Part shown: piece after piece, positions 7,888-17,426 of the stretch
How positions within the stretch are numbered: position 1 is the stretch's first letter
How the letters are laid out: every line of letters begins with the position of its first letter
Assembly: GCA_025359865.1 (NCBI GenBank)
Contig: JANYDH010000068.1
Coordinates: 1 to 59,140, forward strand
Length of the DNA stretch: 59,140 nucleotides
Reading direction: 5' to 3'
Source: Actinomycetes bacterium
Lineage (GTDB): Bacteria; Actinomycetota; Acidimicrobiia; Acidimicrobiales; Ilumatobacteraceae
The notes under the pieces: model-generated
What the model was told of the DNA's origin: nothing
What the model saw: the letters and a program-made list of their open reading frames with translations, nothing else
Database searches by the model: none
Program-made: the position numbers and the translations under genes

Positions 7888-8654
7888 ACCATCCATTCGC
7901 CTACGGCGAGAAGGTGCTGTTGCTCGATACGAAACAACGCCGGTATCTGATCACGCTGGTCGAGGGTGCCGAATTTCATAGCCACAACGGGTTCTTCGCT
8001 CACGGTGACCTGGTGGGCAATCTGGAAGGTTTCATCGCCCGCAGCACCAAAGGGGCCCTCTACACCGCTCTACGGCCGACACTCGAGGACTTCGTGGTTC
8101 AAATGCCCCGGGGTGCTCAGGTCATCTACCCGAAAGACTTGGCGCCGATTTGCATGCTCGCCGATATCGGCCCTGGCGTGCGCGTGTTCGAGAGCGGCGT
8201 CGGTTCTGGGGCGTTGTCGATGACGATGCTGCGCTGGGGTGCCGAGATCGTGGGCTACGAACTGCGTGAAGACTTCGCCAATCGGGCGAGGACCAATGTT
8301 CGGTCCTTCCTCGGTGAGGCTGCGCTCGACAAGTACAAGGTCGAGTTGCGCGATTGCTATGACGGTATTGATGAGCGCGGGGTCGATCGAGTGGTGCTCG
8401 ATCTTCCCGAACCGTGGAAGGTGGTGCCGCACGCGATGGAGGCACTTCGCCCTGGGGGCATCTTCATTTCGTACTCGCCATCCATCATCCAGGTCTCGCA
8501 GACACGCGACGCCTTGGCGTCAAAGGCGTGGAACAGCACGCGCTCGTTGGAAGTGCTCCATCGAGGCTGGTATGTCGAAGGAGCGGCGGTTCGCCCCGAT
8601 CACCGCATGGTTGCCCATACCGGCTTCTTGACGGTCAGCCGATTTCTCGGCTGA
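7884..8654 (+). CDS. trmI: tRNA (adenine-58-N1)-methyltransferase TrmI
   Basis: A 256-residue SAM-dependent methyltransferase that makes m1A58 in the tRNA T-loop. An N-terminal β-domain (FAYGEKVLLLDTKQRRYLI) is followed by QVIYPKDLAPICMLADIGPG, the SAM motif FESGVGSGALSMTML, the second motif GYELRED, and the catalytic DLPEPW (DxPxPW) signature. Length and motifs match actinobacterial TrmI (Rv2118c type), which in mycobacteria also sits close to the proteasome ATPase gene. ATG 7884 overlaps the ttuA stop; GGAGG at 7870-7875 is the ribosome site. Confidence 0.93.
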   Translation: MNHPFAYGEKVLLLDTKQRRYLITLVEGAEFHSHNGFFAHGDLVGNLEGFIARSTKGALYTALRPTLEDFVVQMPRGAQVIYPKDLAPICMLADIGPGVRVFESGVGSGALSMTMLRWGAEIVGYELREDFANRARTNVRSFLGEAALDKYKVELRDCYDGIDERGVDRVVLDLPEPWKVVPHAMEALRPGGIFISYSPSIIQVSQTRDALASKAWNSTRSLEVLHRGWYVEGAAVRPDHRMVAHTGFLTVSRFLG

Positions 8655-8701
8655 CCCCTCGGCTGGCCGGTGTCACTGCAATCAGTGATTCGAACTCGCC
8701 A

Positions 8702-8947
8702 CTACGGCTCGATGAAGATGCACTCTCCGGGGCATTCTTCGGCGCTCTCGATCACGCCATCGAGTTGATTGTCAGGGATGTTGGCCATGCCATCGGCACC
8801 CTGTGCGTTGCCCTTGGCGGTCGCATACACGGTCGCGCCTTCGCGCACGTAGGCCAAGCCGTCGTCGAGCAGCGTGAAGACATCCGGAGCGATTTCCTCG
8901 CAGAGGCCGTCGCCGGTGCACAGATCCTGATCGATCCAGACCTTCAT
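8702..8947 (-). CDS. Single-cluster ferredoxin with Asp in place of the second Cys
   Basis: An 81-residue electron-transfer ferredoxin. The cluster-binding pattern is C10-x2-D13-x2-C16 near the N-terminus and C72-P at the C-terminus, followed by C76. The CTGDGLCEEIAPDVF stretch closely resembles the Pyrococcus-type ferredoxin, in which Asp is the fourth ligand and the cluster can switch between [3Fe-4S] and [4Fe-4S]. Compared with 60-65-residue relatives it carries an insertion (residues about 38-58, rich in Ala and Gly). It lies between trmI and arc on the opposite strand. The partner enzyme is not evident; similar ferredoxins serve cytochromes P450. Confidence 0.87.
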   Translation of the reverse strand: MKVWIDQDLCTGDGLCEEIAPDVFTLLDDGLAYVREGATVYATAKGNAQGADGMANIPDNQLDGVIESAEECPGECIFIEP

Positions 8948-9042
8948 GATGTAAGAGTCTCCTCAGTAGACACGATGTACCCGCGGAAGTGTACAAGGCG
9001 AGAGTGGCCGCACGGGGTATCGGCCGCGTGTAGGTTCGTGAC

Positions 9043-10755
9043 ATGGCAGACAACGACGACGAGATGCTCGACGTCCTGCGCGCTCAGGCAGTGTTGCTCG
9101 ACCAAGAGATCACTGATCTGCGCCGTAAGCTCGCGGACGCACCAAAACGGATGAGAGCGGTCGAGGAACGACTCCTCGAGACCAAGGGCCAACTATCTAA
9201 CGCGGTATCGCAGAACGAGAAGCTCAGCTACACGCTGCGCGAGGCTCGCGACCACATTGCTACGTTGCGCGACGAGGTCGACAAGCTCAGCCAACCCCCG
9301 TCCGCGTACGGGGTCATCGTCGGCAAGAACACCGATGGGACCGTCGATGTGCTGACGAGTGGGCGCAAGATGCGCGTCGGTCTGCATCCCGACATCGACC
9401 ACGACGCGCTCGAACGTGGCGCCGAGGTGGTGTTGAACGAAAGCTTCAACGTGGTGTCGGCCCGTGAGTCTGAGGTCACCGGCGAGGTGGTGACCATCAA
9501 GGAGCTCATGGAAGACGGCGTCCGCGCGCTCGTGGTTGGACGCGCGGACGAGGAACGCGTCTGCGAGCTGGCCGACAACCTCCGTGGTGTACATCTCCGT
9601 AGCGGCGACTCGATGCGCCTCGACACCCGCAGCAACCTGCTACTCGAGAAGTTGCCGCGGCCCGAGGTAGAAGACCTCCTCCTCGAAGAGGTGCCCGACA
9701 TCTCCTACGCCGACATCGGTGGGCTCGATTCCCAGATCGAAGAGATTGCCGACGCGGTGGAGCTGCCGTTCCTCTACGCCGACCTGTTCGCCGAACATCA
9801 TCTACCGGCACCGAAAGGCATTTTGCTGTACGGGCCACCGGGATGCGGGAAGACCCTGATTGCAAAAGCAGTTGCCAACTCGCTGGCGAAGAAGGTGGCC
9901 GAAAAGACAGGGGGCGAAAAGGGCCGAAGCTACTTCATCAACATCAAAGGTCCGGAACTCCTGAACAAGTACGTCGGCGAGACCGAGCGCCAGATTCGGC
10001 TTGTCTTTCAACGAGCTCGTGAAAAGAGCGAGGAAGGCTGGCCGGTCATCGTGTTCTTCGACGAGATGGACTCGATGTTCCGTATTCGCGGGTCCGGTAT
10101 CTCCTCCGACATGGAATCGACCATCGTGCCTCAACTGCTTGCCGAGATCGACGGTGTCGAAGGGTTGCGCAACGTCATCGTGATCGGTGCCACCAACCGC
10201 GAGGACTTGATCGACCCAGCCATCTTGCGACCAGGTCGCCTCGACGTGAAAATCAAGATCGAGCGCCCCAATGCCAAGGCCGCCCGCCAGATCTTTGCGC
10301 AGTATCTCACCACCGAGATCCCTATCGCCGAAGGCAGCGACATTGCCGCAATGATCGACGAAACGGTCACCGAGATGTACCGCGACGACGAGGCCAACCA
10401 GTTCCTCGAGGTCACCTACCAAAACGGTGACAAGGAGATCTTGTACTACAAGGACTTCTCCTCGGGAGCGATGATCGAGAACATCGTTCGCCGTGCCAAG
10501 AAGCTGGCGATCAAGCGAGTCATCGCTGGAGGTGCCCGAGGGGTGAACACCCAAGACCTGCTCGACTCCATCCGGCAGGAGTACAAAGAGCACGAAGATT
10601 TGCCCAACACGACCAACCCCGACGACTGGGCCAAGATCTCCGGTAAGAAGGGCGAGCGGATCGTGTTCATCCGCACCCTCGTGAAGAGCCGAGAACGAAC
10701 CGATCGCGAGGGTGGCCGTGCCATCGAGCGCGTGGCGACCGGGCAGTACCTGTAG
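9043..10755 (+). CDS. arc: Proteasome-associated AAA+ ATPase (ARC/Mpa)
   Basis: A 570-residue hexameric unfoldase that recognises pupylated proteins and feeds them into the 20S proteasome. The N-terminal coiled coil (residues about 8-85) binds Pup. An OB-fold region (about 86-235) precedes the AAA+ domain, with Walker A GPPGCGKT at about 264-271, Walker [11 protein letters not shown] at about 336-345 and the GATNRED sensor segment. The extreme C-terminus GQYL is the penultimate-Tyr docking tail that opens the proteasome α-ring. In mycobacteria this gene is close to dop-pup-prcBA; here two unrelated genes separate them. Confidence 0.95.
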   Translation: MADNDDEMLDVLRAQAVLLDQEITDLRRKLADAPKRMRAVEERLLETKGQLSNAVSQNEKLSYTLREARDHIATLRDEVDKLSQPPSAYGVIVGKNTDGTVDVLTSGRKMRVGLHPDIDHDALERGAEVVLNESFNVVSARESEVTGEVVTIKELMEDGVRALVVGRADEERVCELADNLRGVHLRSGDSMRLDTRSNLLLEKLPRPEVEDLLLEEVPDISYADIGGLDSQIEEIADAVELPFLYADLFAEHHLPAPKGILLYGPPGCGKTLIAKAVANSLAKKVAEKTGGEKGRSYFINIKGPELLNKYVGETERQIRLVFQRAREKSEEGWPVIVFFDEMDSMFRIRGSGISSDMESTIVPQLLAEIDGVEGLRNVIVIGATNREDLIDPAILRPGRLDVKIKIERPNAKAARQIFAQYLTTEIPIAEGSDIAAMIDETVTEMYRDDEANQFLEVTYQNGDKEILYYKDFSSGAMIENIVRRAKKLAIKRVIAGGARGVNTQDLLDSIRQEYKEHEDLPNTTNPDDWAKISGKKGERIVFIRTLVKSRERTDREGGRAIERVATGQYL

Positions 10756-10766
10756 CGCTACGGGCG

Positions 10767-11984
10767 TCAGGCCGCCGCCAGATGGCGTGCCGGAGTCCCC
10801 ATCAGCTCGAGGAAGTTGTCACTATAAAACCGTCGACGAACATCGTCGGTGGCCTCGCCCAGGCTTGCCTCGAACCGTTCGATCGGCCTGCGGCCGCCTT
10901 CGACATGCGGGTAGTCGGAGTTGAACAGCAGTACACCGGGACCTGCCTGACTCGTGATCCAGCCGATGTCCTCGGTGGGATACGGAGTGAACTTCATCTG
11001 CCGGCGGACGTAGTCGCTGGGGCGCATCCGAAGGGACCGGATGCGGTCCTCGTGTTTGTGGAACGCGTCGAAGGCGCTCTCCATCTGACGCATCCAACTC
11101 GGCACCCAGATCGCGCCCTGCTCGATGACACCGACCCTCAGACGCGGGAACCGGTCGAGGACGCCGTCGAACACCAGCGTTGCAAGCGTCTGCATCGGCG
11201 GGAACGCGATGGCCATGTAGTCGATCGACCTGAAGTTCTCCTCGCCACCATGGAAGTCGGGTGGAACTGGCAGACCATTGACGAAGTAGTTGGGGTCGAT
11301 CAGGTCGCCGGTGCCCCCGACATGGAACACCACGGGGATGTCTGCTTCCTGTGCCTGAGCCCACACCGGGTCGAGGCCGCGATGGCTGGGCGAGTGCCCG
11401 GGTGGGCAGCTGCTCGCGATGAGCAGGGCGGAGGCACCCATGCTGATCGCCTCAGTGGCCATCGAAGTCGCTCGGTCGAAGTCGACGAGCGGCACATAGC
11501 ACGTCGACAGCAAGCGTTGATCGACGCTACAGAACTCGGTCATCGCCCGATTGTGAGCACGAGCGGCGCCGTAGGCGAGATCGAGATCACCGCTGTGCTC
11601 CCAGTCGCGCAGGCGGCGGTTGTGAAAGGTGTTGAACACGAGTTGGCTCGAAAAGCCCAACAGGTCGAGCGCTCGCGAGCGGTCGGCCGCGACGAACGAT
11701 CCGGTAGCTGCGAAGTTTTTCCGGCTCATGATCTCGGCCGCCTCCGTCGACCGGTAGGCCTCCGAAGCGTGGCGTTGAGCCAGAAGTTCGAACGTGGACT
11801 TCAGGTCGGCAAGCTGCTCGGCGGGATCGCCGGTCTGCTTCAGCTCGCTTCCCCCGCTGAGCTCGAGCGGCCTGATTCGGTCACGCAGGGCTGGGTCGGC
11901 GTGATCGAAGAGCCAGGTGGGAGTCTCCATGATGTGAGCGTCGGCATCGTGCACGACACGCCCGAGTTGGTTGTATGCCATCAT
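10767..11984 (-). CDS. Amidohydrolase 2 family metal-dependent hydrolase
   Basis: A protein of about 405 residues with the TIM-barrel amidohydrolase-2 (ACMSD-like) signature. VVHDADAHIMETP gives the N-terminal metal-binding DxH, AQEADIPVVFHVGG a second His, and LLFNSDYPHVEGG near residue 350 is the typical SDYPH ending. Members are decarboxylases or hydrolases of aromatic and related compounds; the substrate here is unknown. The start is ambiguous: ATG 11984, ATG 11981 and ATG 12014 are in frame and none has a strong ribosome site. I chose the start closest to the conserved HDADAH motif. It is convergent with arc (12-bp gap) and divergent from the ceramidase-like gene. Confidence 0.82.
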   Translation of the reverse strand: MMAYNQLGRVVHDADAHIMETPTWLFDHADPALRDRIRPLELSGGSELKQTGDPAEQLADLKSTFELLAQRHASEAYRSTEAAEIMSRKNFAATGSFVAADRSRALDLLGFSSQLVFNTFHNRRLRDWEHSGDLDLAYGAARAHNRAMTEFCSVDQRLLSTCYVPLVDFDRATSMATEAISMGASALLIASSCPPGHSPSHRGLDPVWAQAQEADIPVVFHVGGTGDLIDPNYFVNGLPVPPDFHGGEENFRSIDYMAIAFPPMQTLATLVFDGVLDRFPRLRVGVIEQGAIWVPSWMRQMESAFDAFHKHEDRIRSLRMRPSDYVRRQMKFTPYPTEDIGWITSQAGPGVLLFNSDYPHVEGGRRPIERFEASLGEATDDVRRRFYSDNFLELMGTPARHLAAA

Positions 11985-12046
11985 CCACGATGCCACAAAC
12001 CGGCGCACGCTCATAACGTTGTCGGTCGAGGCACAAAGGGGAACCG

Positions 12047-14134
12047 ATGAGACGAACATGGGGAATGCTTGCTGCACTTGCCTTGGCCGCTGGAGCCTGT
12101 TCAAACAGTGATGGGAGTCCGGCCATTACGACGGCCACGCTCCCGACTACGCCGCTGACCACCGAGGTCACCTCCACCGAGGTCACCTCCACCGACGTAC
12201 CTGACACTGCTATGCCCGCTACCCCCGCTACCACTGCCACCCCCGCTACCCCCGAGAGTGCACCATCCGAAACCGCGGAGGTGACGTCGTCGACCGCGGT
12301 CTTCGATCCGAGTGCGTTGTTCGCAGGGGCGGCGAGTCGCAGCGTGCTGCCAACCGTGGGAGGCGCACGCGACTATCTCGGCAACGCTCCCGGCTGGGAC
12401 GATCTTGATCCGGACGATCCCGGTGTGTTCGTTCCCACGTGGGATCAGGGCAGGGTCGATGTCGGTAACGGCAACGAATCTGGCAGTTGGGTCCACGATG
12501 ACCTGCGCGTCTCGGCGCTCGCGTTGCGCAAGGGCGCCCAGCTGGTGGTGTTCGCCACCGCCGACGTGTACATGATCTTCGCCGCCGATGCAGCCGAGAT
12601 CATCAGGCGGGCACGGGCACTCCTGCCGGTTGACGTGGCGCCCACCGTTCAGATCGTGATCAGCGCCACTCACAATCACCATGGTCCCGATACCGCCTTC
12701 AGCGTGAACGACAAGTGGTATGACATGATGGCTGATCAAGCCGCACAAGCCATCGCCGAGTCCGTCGCCAACCTGGTGCCCACCACCATGGGTGCTGCTG
12801 CCGGTGAGTACCGCTTCGGTGTCGCCGATGCCCGCGACCCGTTGATCATCGATCCGGCCCTGAATCTGATCACGTTCAACTCGGTCACTTCGGGGGACAC
12901 CATCGCAACGGTCGTCCAGTGGACCAGTCACCCCGAAACCACGCTGGGTTGGGCACCACCGGTCGATCTCACGGCTGCTTGTGCCATCAAGGAATGGACC
13001 GGAGATAACTGCAGCGCAGAGGGTCGCTATTTCACGGCCGACTATCCAGGTGTCGTCCGCGAGCAGATCCATGCCCTGACCGGCGGTGAGGTGTTGTATT
13101 TCAACGGCCCGCTCGGCAGCCAGATCGGGCCAGGCCAGGCCGATGTGTGGCTGGTCGACGACGCACATCCCGTAGGCGATGGTGTCACCCCTCCGGAGGG
13201 AGCAAAACCCGTTCCCGGTGCGGCTGACTTTCGAGACCGCAACCTTGCACGGACGCTGGCGATCGGTACACAGTTGTCGGTTGCGGTGCAGGGCCTGCTG
13301 GAATCACCTACAGCGGAGGTGGTCGATGCCATCAGGGTCCGCGAGCAGCCGTTCTATACCCGGCTCACCAACATCGGGTTCCGGGTGCTGCTGGCCGACG
13401 GTGATCTCGGATGGCAATCGCCGAATGTCTACAACTGCGGCGCGAAACCGTTCACCGACGACACCTGTGTCGATGATGCAGGCGAGTTGCTCGACGACCC
13501 GGTGCTCACACCGCTCGTCCATAGCCAGATTCGCAAAGGCGACGTATTGAAAACGCAGATCATTCATGTCGACCTCGGTGATGTCGGCCTGCTGTTCATG
13601 CCTGGTGAGCTACCACCTGAACTCGTCATCGGGTTGCCCGCAGATTTTGAGTCCAACACGGCCGCTTACTACTCCGCCGAGAGCGACGGCGAACGCGGTG
13701 TGCACGCTGTAGGAGCGAACTATGAGATCCCTGGCTACCTCCTGCAGTTGGTTCACGAGGCCATCACTATCACCGTCGGGTTGGGAGGCGATGAGCTCGG
13801 CTATTGGGTACCGATCAACGACGCTCGCCTGAAGTGTCTCGACCTGGCGTTGCCGCCGGGCACGACCTGCCGACAGCTGTTCGAGGCGGGGGCGCTCGTC
13901 GCCCCAGACGCCATCGGCGGGCCATTGTGTCGGCAGATCACTGATGATCCAGCCGCGCTCGACGCGTTTGCCGCCGACATCGCCGGGGGCATCGCGGCGA
14001 CCTGCCGATACGGGCAGGCACTCGGGCGTGAACTCGGTGAGCCCAGCGGCCACTACGAGGAGACGAACTCGGCCGGGTGGGATCTCGTCGACGACACGTG
14101 GGCTGCGGCACAAGTGTTGTTGCGCGAGGGTTGA
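12047..14134 (+). CDS. Neutral/alkaline ceramidase-like lipoprotein
   Basis: A 695-residue exported protein. MRRTWGMLAALALAAGAC ends in a lipobox Cys (C18), so it is probably a lipoprotein, followed by a Thr/Pro/Ala low-complexity linker (residues about 25-85, with imperfect TEVTS and ATPAT repeats). The body carries ceramidase-type features: metal-site ISATHNHHGPDTA at about 205-217, a second segment around VVQWTSHPET, and late blocks such as LLFMPGELPPEL. Family members hydrolyse the amide bond of ceramide; many bacterial homologues are of unknown substrate. AAAGGGG upstream of ATG 12047 is a good ribosome site. It sits inside the proteasome locus, 48 bp before dop, with no obvious functional link. 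Confidence 0.78.
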   Translation: MRRTWGMLAALALAAGACSNSDGSPAITTATLPTTPLTTEVTSTEVTSTDVPDTAMPATPATTATPATPESAPSETAEVTSSTAVFDPSALFAGAASRSVLPTVGGARDYLGNAPGWDDLDPDDPGVFVPTWDQGRVDVGNGNESGSWVHDDLRVSALALRKGAQLVVFATADVYMIFAADAAEIIRRARALLPVDVAPTVQIVISATHNHHGPDTAFSVNDKWYDMMADQAAQAIAESVANLVPTTMGAAAGEYRFGVADARDPLIIDPALNLITFNSVTSGDTIATVVQWTSHPETTLGWAPPVDLTAACAIKEWTGDNCSAEGRYFTADYPGVVREQIHALTGGEVLYFNGPLGSQIGPGQADVWLVDDAHPVGDGVTPPEGAKPVPGAADFRDRNLARTLAIGTQLSVAVQGLLESPTAEVVDAIRVREQPFYTRLTNIGFRVLLADGDLGWQSPNVYNCGAKPFTDDTCVDDAGELLDDPVLTPLVHSQIRKGDVLKTQIIHVDLGDVGLLFMPGELPPELVIGLPADFESNTAAYYSAESDGERGVHAVGANYEIPGYLLQLVHEAITITVGLGGDELGYWVPINDARLKCLDLALPPGTTCRQLFEAGALVAPDAIGGPLCRQITDDPAALDAFAADIAGGIAATCRYGQALGRELGEPSGHYEETNSAGWDLVDDTWAAAQVLLREG

Positions 14135-14182
14135 CCGCGTCGGTTGTCAGGGGTGCGGATCGTGCGCCGATAGGGTTCGCCC

Positions 14183-15667
14183 ATGGCAATCCCGAAGGTC
14201 TGCGGCATAGAGACCGAGTACGGAATTCTGGTGCGTGGGGCCGACAACAATCCTGTGTCTGCGTCATCGCTGCTCATCAACGCCTACCTGCACACGCACA
14301 TGCGCAAGGTCGGGTGGGACTTTGGTGGTGAGCACCCCGGCAATGACGCCAGGGGCTTCAGTCTGGGCGACGGATTCGCCCCCGACGTCGAACTCCATTT
14401 GGTGAACGCCGTACTGACCAATGGCGCCCGCTACTACGTCGACCACGCACACCCTGAGATCAGCACTCCCGAGTGCCTCGACGCACGGGAGGTGGTGGTG
14501 TGGGATCGGGCCGGCGAGCAGATCGTGCGTGCCAGCATGCACGCCGCCAGGGCCATGCTGCCCGACGACGCCGAGATTCTCTGCCATAAGAACAACTCCG
14601 ACGGTAAGGGCAACAGCTACGGCTGTCACGAGAACTACCTCGTTTCTCGCGACGTGCCGTTCGGTCGCATCGTGTCGCAGATCACCCCTCACTTCGTGAC
14701 TCGCCAGGTTGTCGTAGGGGCAGGCAAAGTCGGCTGTGAACTTCCAGGGATGGACTTCGACGAGGTGCCGTTCCAAATCAGCCAGCGTGCCGACTTCTTC
14801 GAAGAAGAGGTCGGGCTCGAGACCACGATGAAGCGGCCGATCGTCAACACCCGCGACGAACCCCATTGCGACGCAGCGAAGTATCGACGTCTGCACGTGA
14901 TCGTCGGCGATGCCAACATGAGCGAAGTGGCCACGTTCCTGAAGGTTGGCGCAACCGCGATCGTCTTGGCAATGATCGAAGATGACGAGATGGGAGACGA
15001 TTTCGCGCTGGCCAATCCGGTCGCTGCGATCCGCCAGATCAGCCATGATCCGTCGCTGAAACGAACCGTGTTGTTGCGATCTGGTCGGCGCCTCACAGCG
15101 CTCGATTTGCAATGGGGGCTCCTCGAACGGGCACGCAAGTACGAGCGGTCGCGCGGTCTCGTGTCCGTCGGTGAAGCGGTCGGTGCTGAGGTGCTCGACA
15201 GCTGGGAGTCGGTGCTCACCGGGCTCGAAAGCGATCGTGACAGCGTGGCAGACGTCGTCGACTGGGTGGCCAAGCAGCGGGTGATCGAAGGCTTTGCCGA
15301 ACGCCATGGTCTGCGCAGCGCCGACCCACGGCTCAAGGCGGTCGACCTGCAGTATCACGATATGCGCGTCGACAAGTGCCTGGCCGATCGCGTGGGACTA
15401 CGGACCATCGTCGACAACGACGAGGTGACCCACGCGATGACCAACCCACCTACCACGACCCGCGCCTACTTTCGTGGGCGCTGCCTGGCGAAGTGGCCGG
15501 GCAACGTGGTGGCGGCTAACTGGGATTCACTCGTGTTCGATGTGGGTCGGGATCCGCTTCGTCGTGTGCCAATGATGGAACCGCTACGCGGTACAGCAGA
15601 ACATGTGGCTAACTTGATCGACAGCAGCGACACGGCTGCCGAACTGCTGCAACGGCTCGGTGCGTGA
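14183..15667 (+). CDS. dop: Dop: Pup deamidase/depupylase
   Basis: A 494-residue carboxylate-amine-ligase-fold enzyme. It deamidates the C-terminal Gln of Pup to Glu and also removes Pup from conjugates. The N-terminus KVCGIETEYGIL holds the nucleotide/Mg-binding glutamates. The Dop-specific loop is present at about 52-72 (NDARGFSLGDGFAPDVE). D87 in GARYYVDHAHPE aligns with the catalytic Asp of the family. [20 protein letters not shown] and HVIVGDANMSE are further conserved blocks. The adjacent pup ends in Gln, so this activity is needed. It is directly upstream of pup (36 bp). Confidence 0.95.
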   Translation: MAIPKVCGIETEYGILVRGADNNPVSASSLLINAYLHTHMRKVGWDFGGEHPGNDARGFSLGDGFAPDVELHLVNAVLTNGARYYVDHAHPEISTPECLDAREVVVWDRAGEQIVRASMHAARAMLPDDAEILCHKNNSDGKGNSYGCHENYLVSRDVPFGRIVSQITPHFVTRQVVVGAGKVGCELPGMDFDEVPFQISQRADFFEEEVGLETTMKRPIVNTRDEPHCDAAKYRRLHVIVGDANMSEVATFLKVGATAIVLAMIEDDEMGDDFALANPVAAIRQISHDPSLKRTVLLRSGRRLTALDLQWGLLERARKYERSRGLVSVGEAVGAEVLDSWESVLTGLESDRDSVADVVDWVAKQRVIEGFAERHGLRSADPRLKAVDLQYHDMRVDKCLADRVGLRTIVDNDEVTHAMTNPPTTTRAYFRGRCLAKWPGNVVAANWDSLVFDVGRDPLRRVPMMEPLRGTAEHVANLIDSSDTAAELLQRLGA

Positions 15668-15703
15668 CCATGCGGGCCGCGCCTAGAGAGAGGGAAGACC
15701 GGA

Positions 15704-15898
15704 ATGGTTGAGCGCACACAGAAGCAGAAGCCGGTTTCGAGCCGAGCGGAGGACGACGTTGTCGAAGCCCCCGCCAGCACAGTCACGGGCGAGAAGCTCA
15801 AGGCTGAACTCGATGACCTGCTCGACGAAATCGACGGCGTACTTGAAACCAATGCAGAGGACTTCGTGAAGTCGTACGTTCAAAAGGGTGGGCAGTGA
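15704..15898 (+). CDS. pup: Pup, prokaryotic ubiquitin-like protein
   Basis: A 64-residue intrinsically disordered tag that PafA attaches to lysines of target proteins for degradation. The N-terminal half is polar; residues about 28-51 (EKLKAELDDLLDEIDGVLETN) form the helix that pairs with the ARC coiled coil. The C-terminus YVQKGGQ carries the diglycine plus Gln that Dop converts to Glu. GAGGGAAGA upstream of ATG 15704 is a strong ribosome site. The 3' end overlaps the GTG start proposed for prcB. Confidence 0.96.
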   Translation: MVERTQKQKPVSSRAEDDVVEAPASTVTGEKLKAELDDLLDEIDGVLETNAEDFVKSYVQKGGQ

Positions 15899-16730
15899 CC
15901 CATCGTGGTTCGATCACGAGCCGTTACGCTGGCTGATACCCATGTCCATGCCCTTCTTCTCACCAAGCGACGACCCCGGTTCCAATTTTCCTGATCTGCT
16001 TCGGCGACTGGGTTTGACTTCGGTAGCACAGCCCGGGGGGAACGCCGCTCATCTGTCCATCCCACATGCCACCACGTGCGTTGCGTTGCGATATGCCGAC
16101 GGTGTCGTCATGGCTGGCGACCGTCGGGCTACGAGTGGCAACCTCATCAGCCACCGATCGATGGAGAAAGTGGTCCAAGCCGACCGCCACAGTGGTGTAG
16201 CAATTGCCGGGGCCGCCGGCCCAGCAATCGAGATGATCAAGTTGTTCGCGTTGCAGCTCGAGCACTACGAAAAGGTCGAGGGATCCGCGCTCAGTCTCGA
16301 GGGCAAGGCCAACCAATTGTCGATGATGGTTCGCGGCAACCTGTCGGCGGCCATGATGGGCATGATCGTGATCCCACTGTTCGCCGGCTACGACCTGCGC
16401 CGCCAGATTGGGCGGCTGTGGAACTACGATGCCACCGGCGGCCGATACGAAGAGCGCGACTACGTTGCCACGGGCTCGGGAAGCCTGCACGCTGGTACCG
16501 TTATCAAGGTCGGCTTCCGCGATGCTCTCGACCGCGACGAAGCTGTGAACCTGGCATGTCGAAGCCTGTGGGAGGCCGCCGACGCCGACTCCGCGACTGG
16601 CGGACCCGACGTGTTGCGCGGTATCTACCCGGTGGTGGCCACGATTACCGAAGCAGGTTGGCAGCGACTGGACGACGCCGACCTCATCACTCGGTACGAG
16701 ATGATCATGCAAGCGGTGCGACCGCGATGA
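15888..16730 (+). CDS. prcB: 20S proteasome β-subunit (catalytic)
   Basis: Ntn-hydrolase subunit of the 20S core. From GTG 15888 the precursor is 280 residues, with a propeptide of about 61 residues removed autocatalytically before Thr62 (HA|TTCVALRYADGVVMAGDRRAT). The new N-terminal Thr is the nucleophile, and the conserved Asp and Lys follow in GDRRAT and MEKVVQ. ATG 15942 or ATG 15948 would give a propeptide of about 40 residues and is also plausible. The GTG start overlaps pup by 11 bp, while the ATG starts leave a short gap. The stop overlaps the prcA start (ATGA), so the two subunits are coupled. Confidence 0.95.
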   Translation: MGSDPSWFDHEPLRWLIPMSMPFFSPSDDPGSNFPDLLRRLGLTSVAQPGGNAAHLSIPHATTCVALRYADGVVMAGDRRATSGNLISHRSMEKVVQADRHSGVAIAGAAGPAIEMIKLFALQLEHYEKVEGSALSLEGKANQLSMMVRGNLSAAMMGMIVIPLFAGYDLRRQIGRLWNYDATGGRYEERDYVATGSGSLHAGTVIKVGFRDALDRDEAVNLACRSLWEAADADSATGGPDVLRGIYPVVATITEAGWQRLDDADLITRYEMIMQAVRPR

Positions 16731-17407
16731 GCATGCCGTTTTACGTCGCACCCGAACAGGTGATGAAAGACCGGGCTGATTACGCCCGCAAGGGCATCGC
16801 CCGCGGTCGTGCTCTTGTTGCGATCCGGTACGCCGATGGCATTGCCCTCGTGGCCGAGAACCCGTCGAACACCCTGCGCAAGATCAGCGAAATCTACGAC
16901 CGAATTGCGTTTGCCGGTGTCGGAAAGTACAACGAGTTCGATCAGTTGCGTGTCGCGGGTGTGCGTGCTGCCGATCTGAAGGGGTACCAGTACTCACGTG
17001 ACGATGTCGACGCACGGAGCCTCGCTAATCAGTACGCGCAGATTCTCGGCCAGATCTTCACGCATGAAATGAAGCCGATGGAAGTCGAGATTCTCGTCGC
17101 CGAGGTTGGCCATGACGGTTCACCCGATCAACTGTTTCACATCTTGTACGACGGCACGGTGATGGACGGTGGTCGGTTTCGAGTGCTCGGTGGCGATGCC
17201 GAAGGCATCAACGCCCGCTTGGACAAGACATACGCAGTCGACCTCACGCTCGGGGCCGCTGTCCGAGCGGCCACTGCGGCGTTGTGCGGACCCGACCGGA
17301 CGCTAGAAGCCACAGATCTAGAGGTTGCCGTACTCTCCAGGTCGAATGGTCGGCGGTGCTTCCAGCGCCTCTCCGACGACGTCGTCGCGCTGCTGCTGGC
17401 CGGTTGA
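16727..17407 (+). CDS. prcA: 20S proteasome α-subunit
   Basis: A 226-residue structural subunit that forms the outer heptameric rings and gate of the 20S proteasome. The N-terminal gate segment MSMPFYVAPEQVMKDRADYA and the following RKGIARGRALVAIRYADGIALVAEN are typical of actinobacterial PrcA; there is no catalytic Thr at a cleavage site. ATG 16727 overlaps the prcB stop by 4 bp. It ends 19 bp before the 5-oxoprolinase genes, so they may be transcribed together. Confidence 0.95.
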   Translation: MSMPFYVAPEQVMKDRADYARKGIARGRALVAIRYADGIALVAENPSNTLRKISEIYDRIAFAGVGKYNEFDQLRVAGVRAADLKGYQYSRDDVDARSLANQYAQILGQIFTHEMKPMEVEILVAEVGHDGSPDQLFHILYDGTVMDGGRFRVLGGDAEGINARLDKTYAVDLTLGAAVRAATAALCGPDRTLEATDLEVAVLSRSNGRRCFQRLSDDVVALLLAG

Positions 17408-17426
17408 TCGCGGACATTCCTCCCCG

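Noticed and set aside
12101-13168. Minus-strand open frame opposite the ceramidase-like gene
   Set aside because: No domain and no ribosome site; the opposite strand is well supported.
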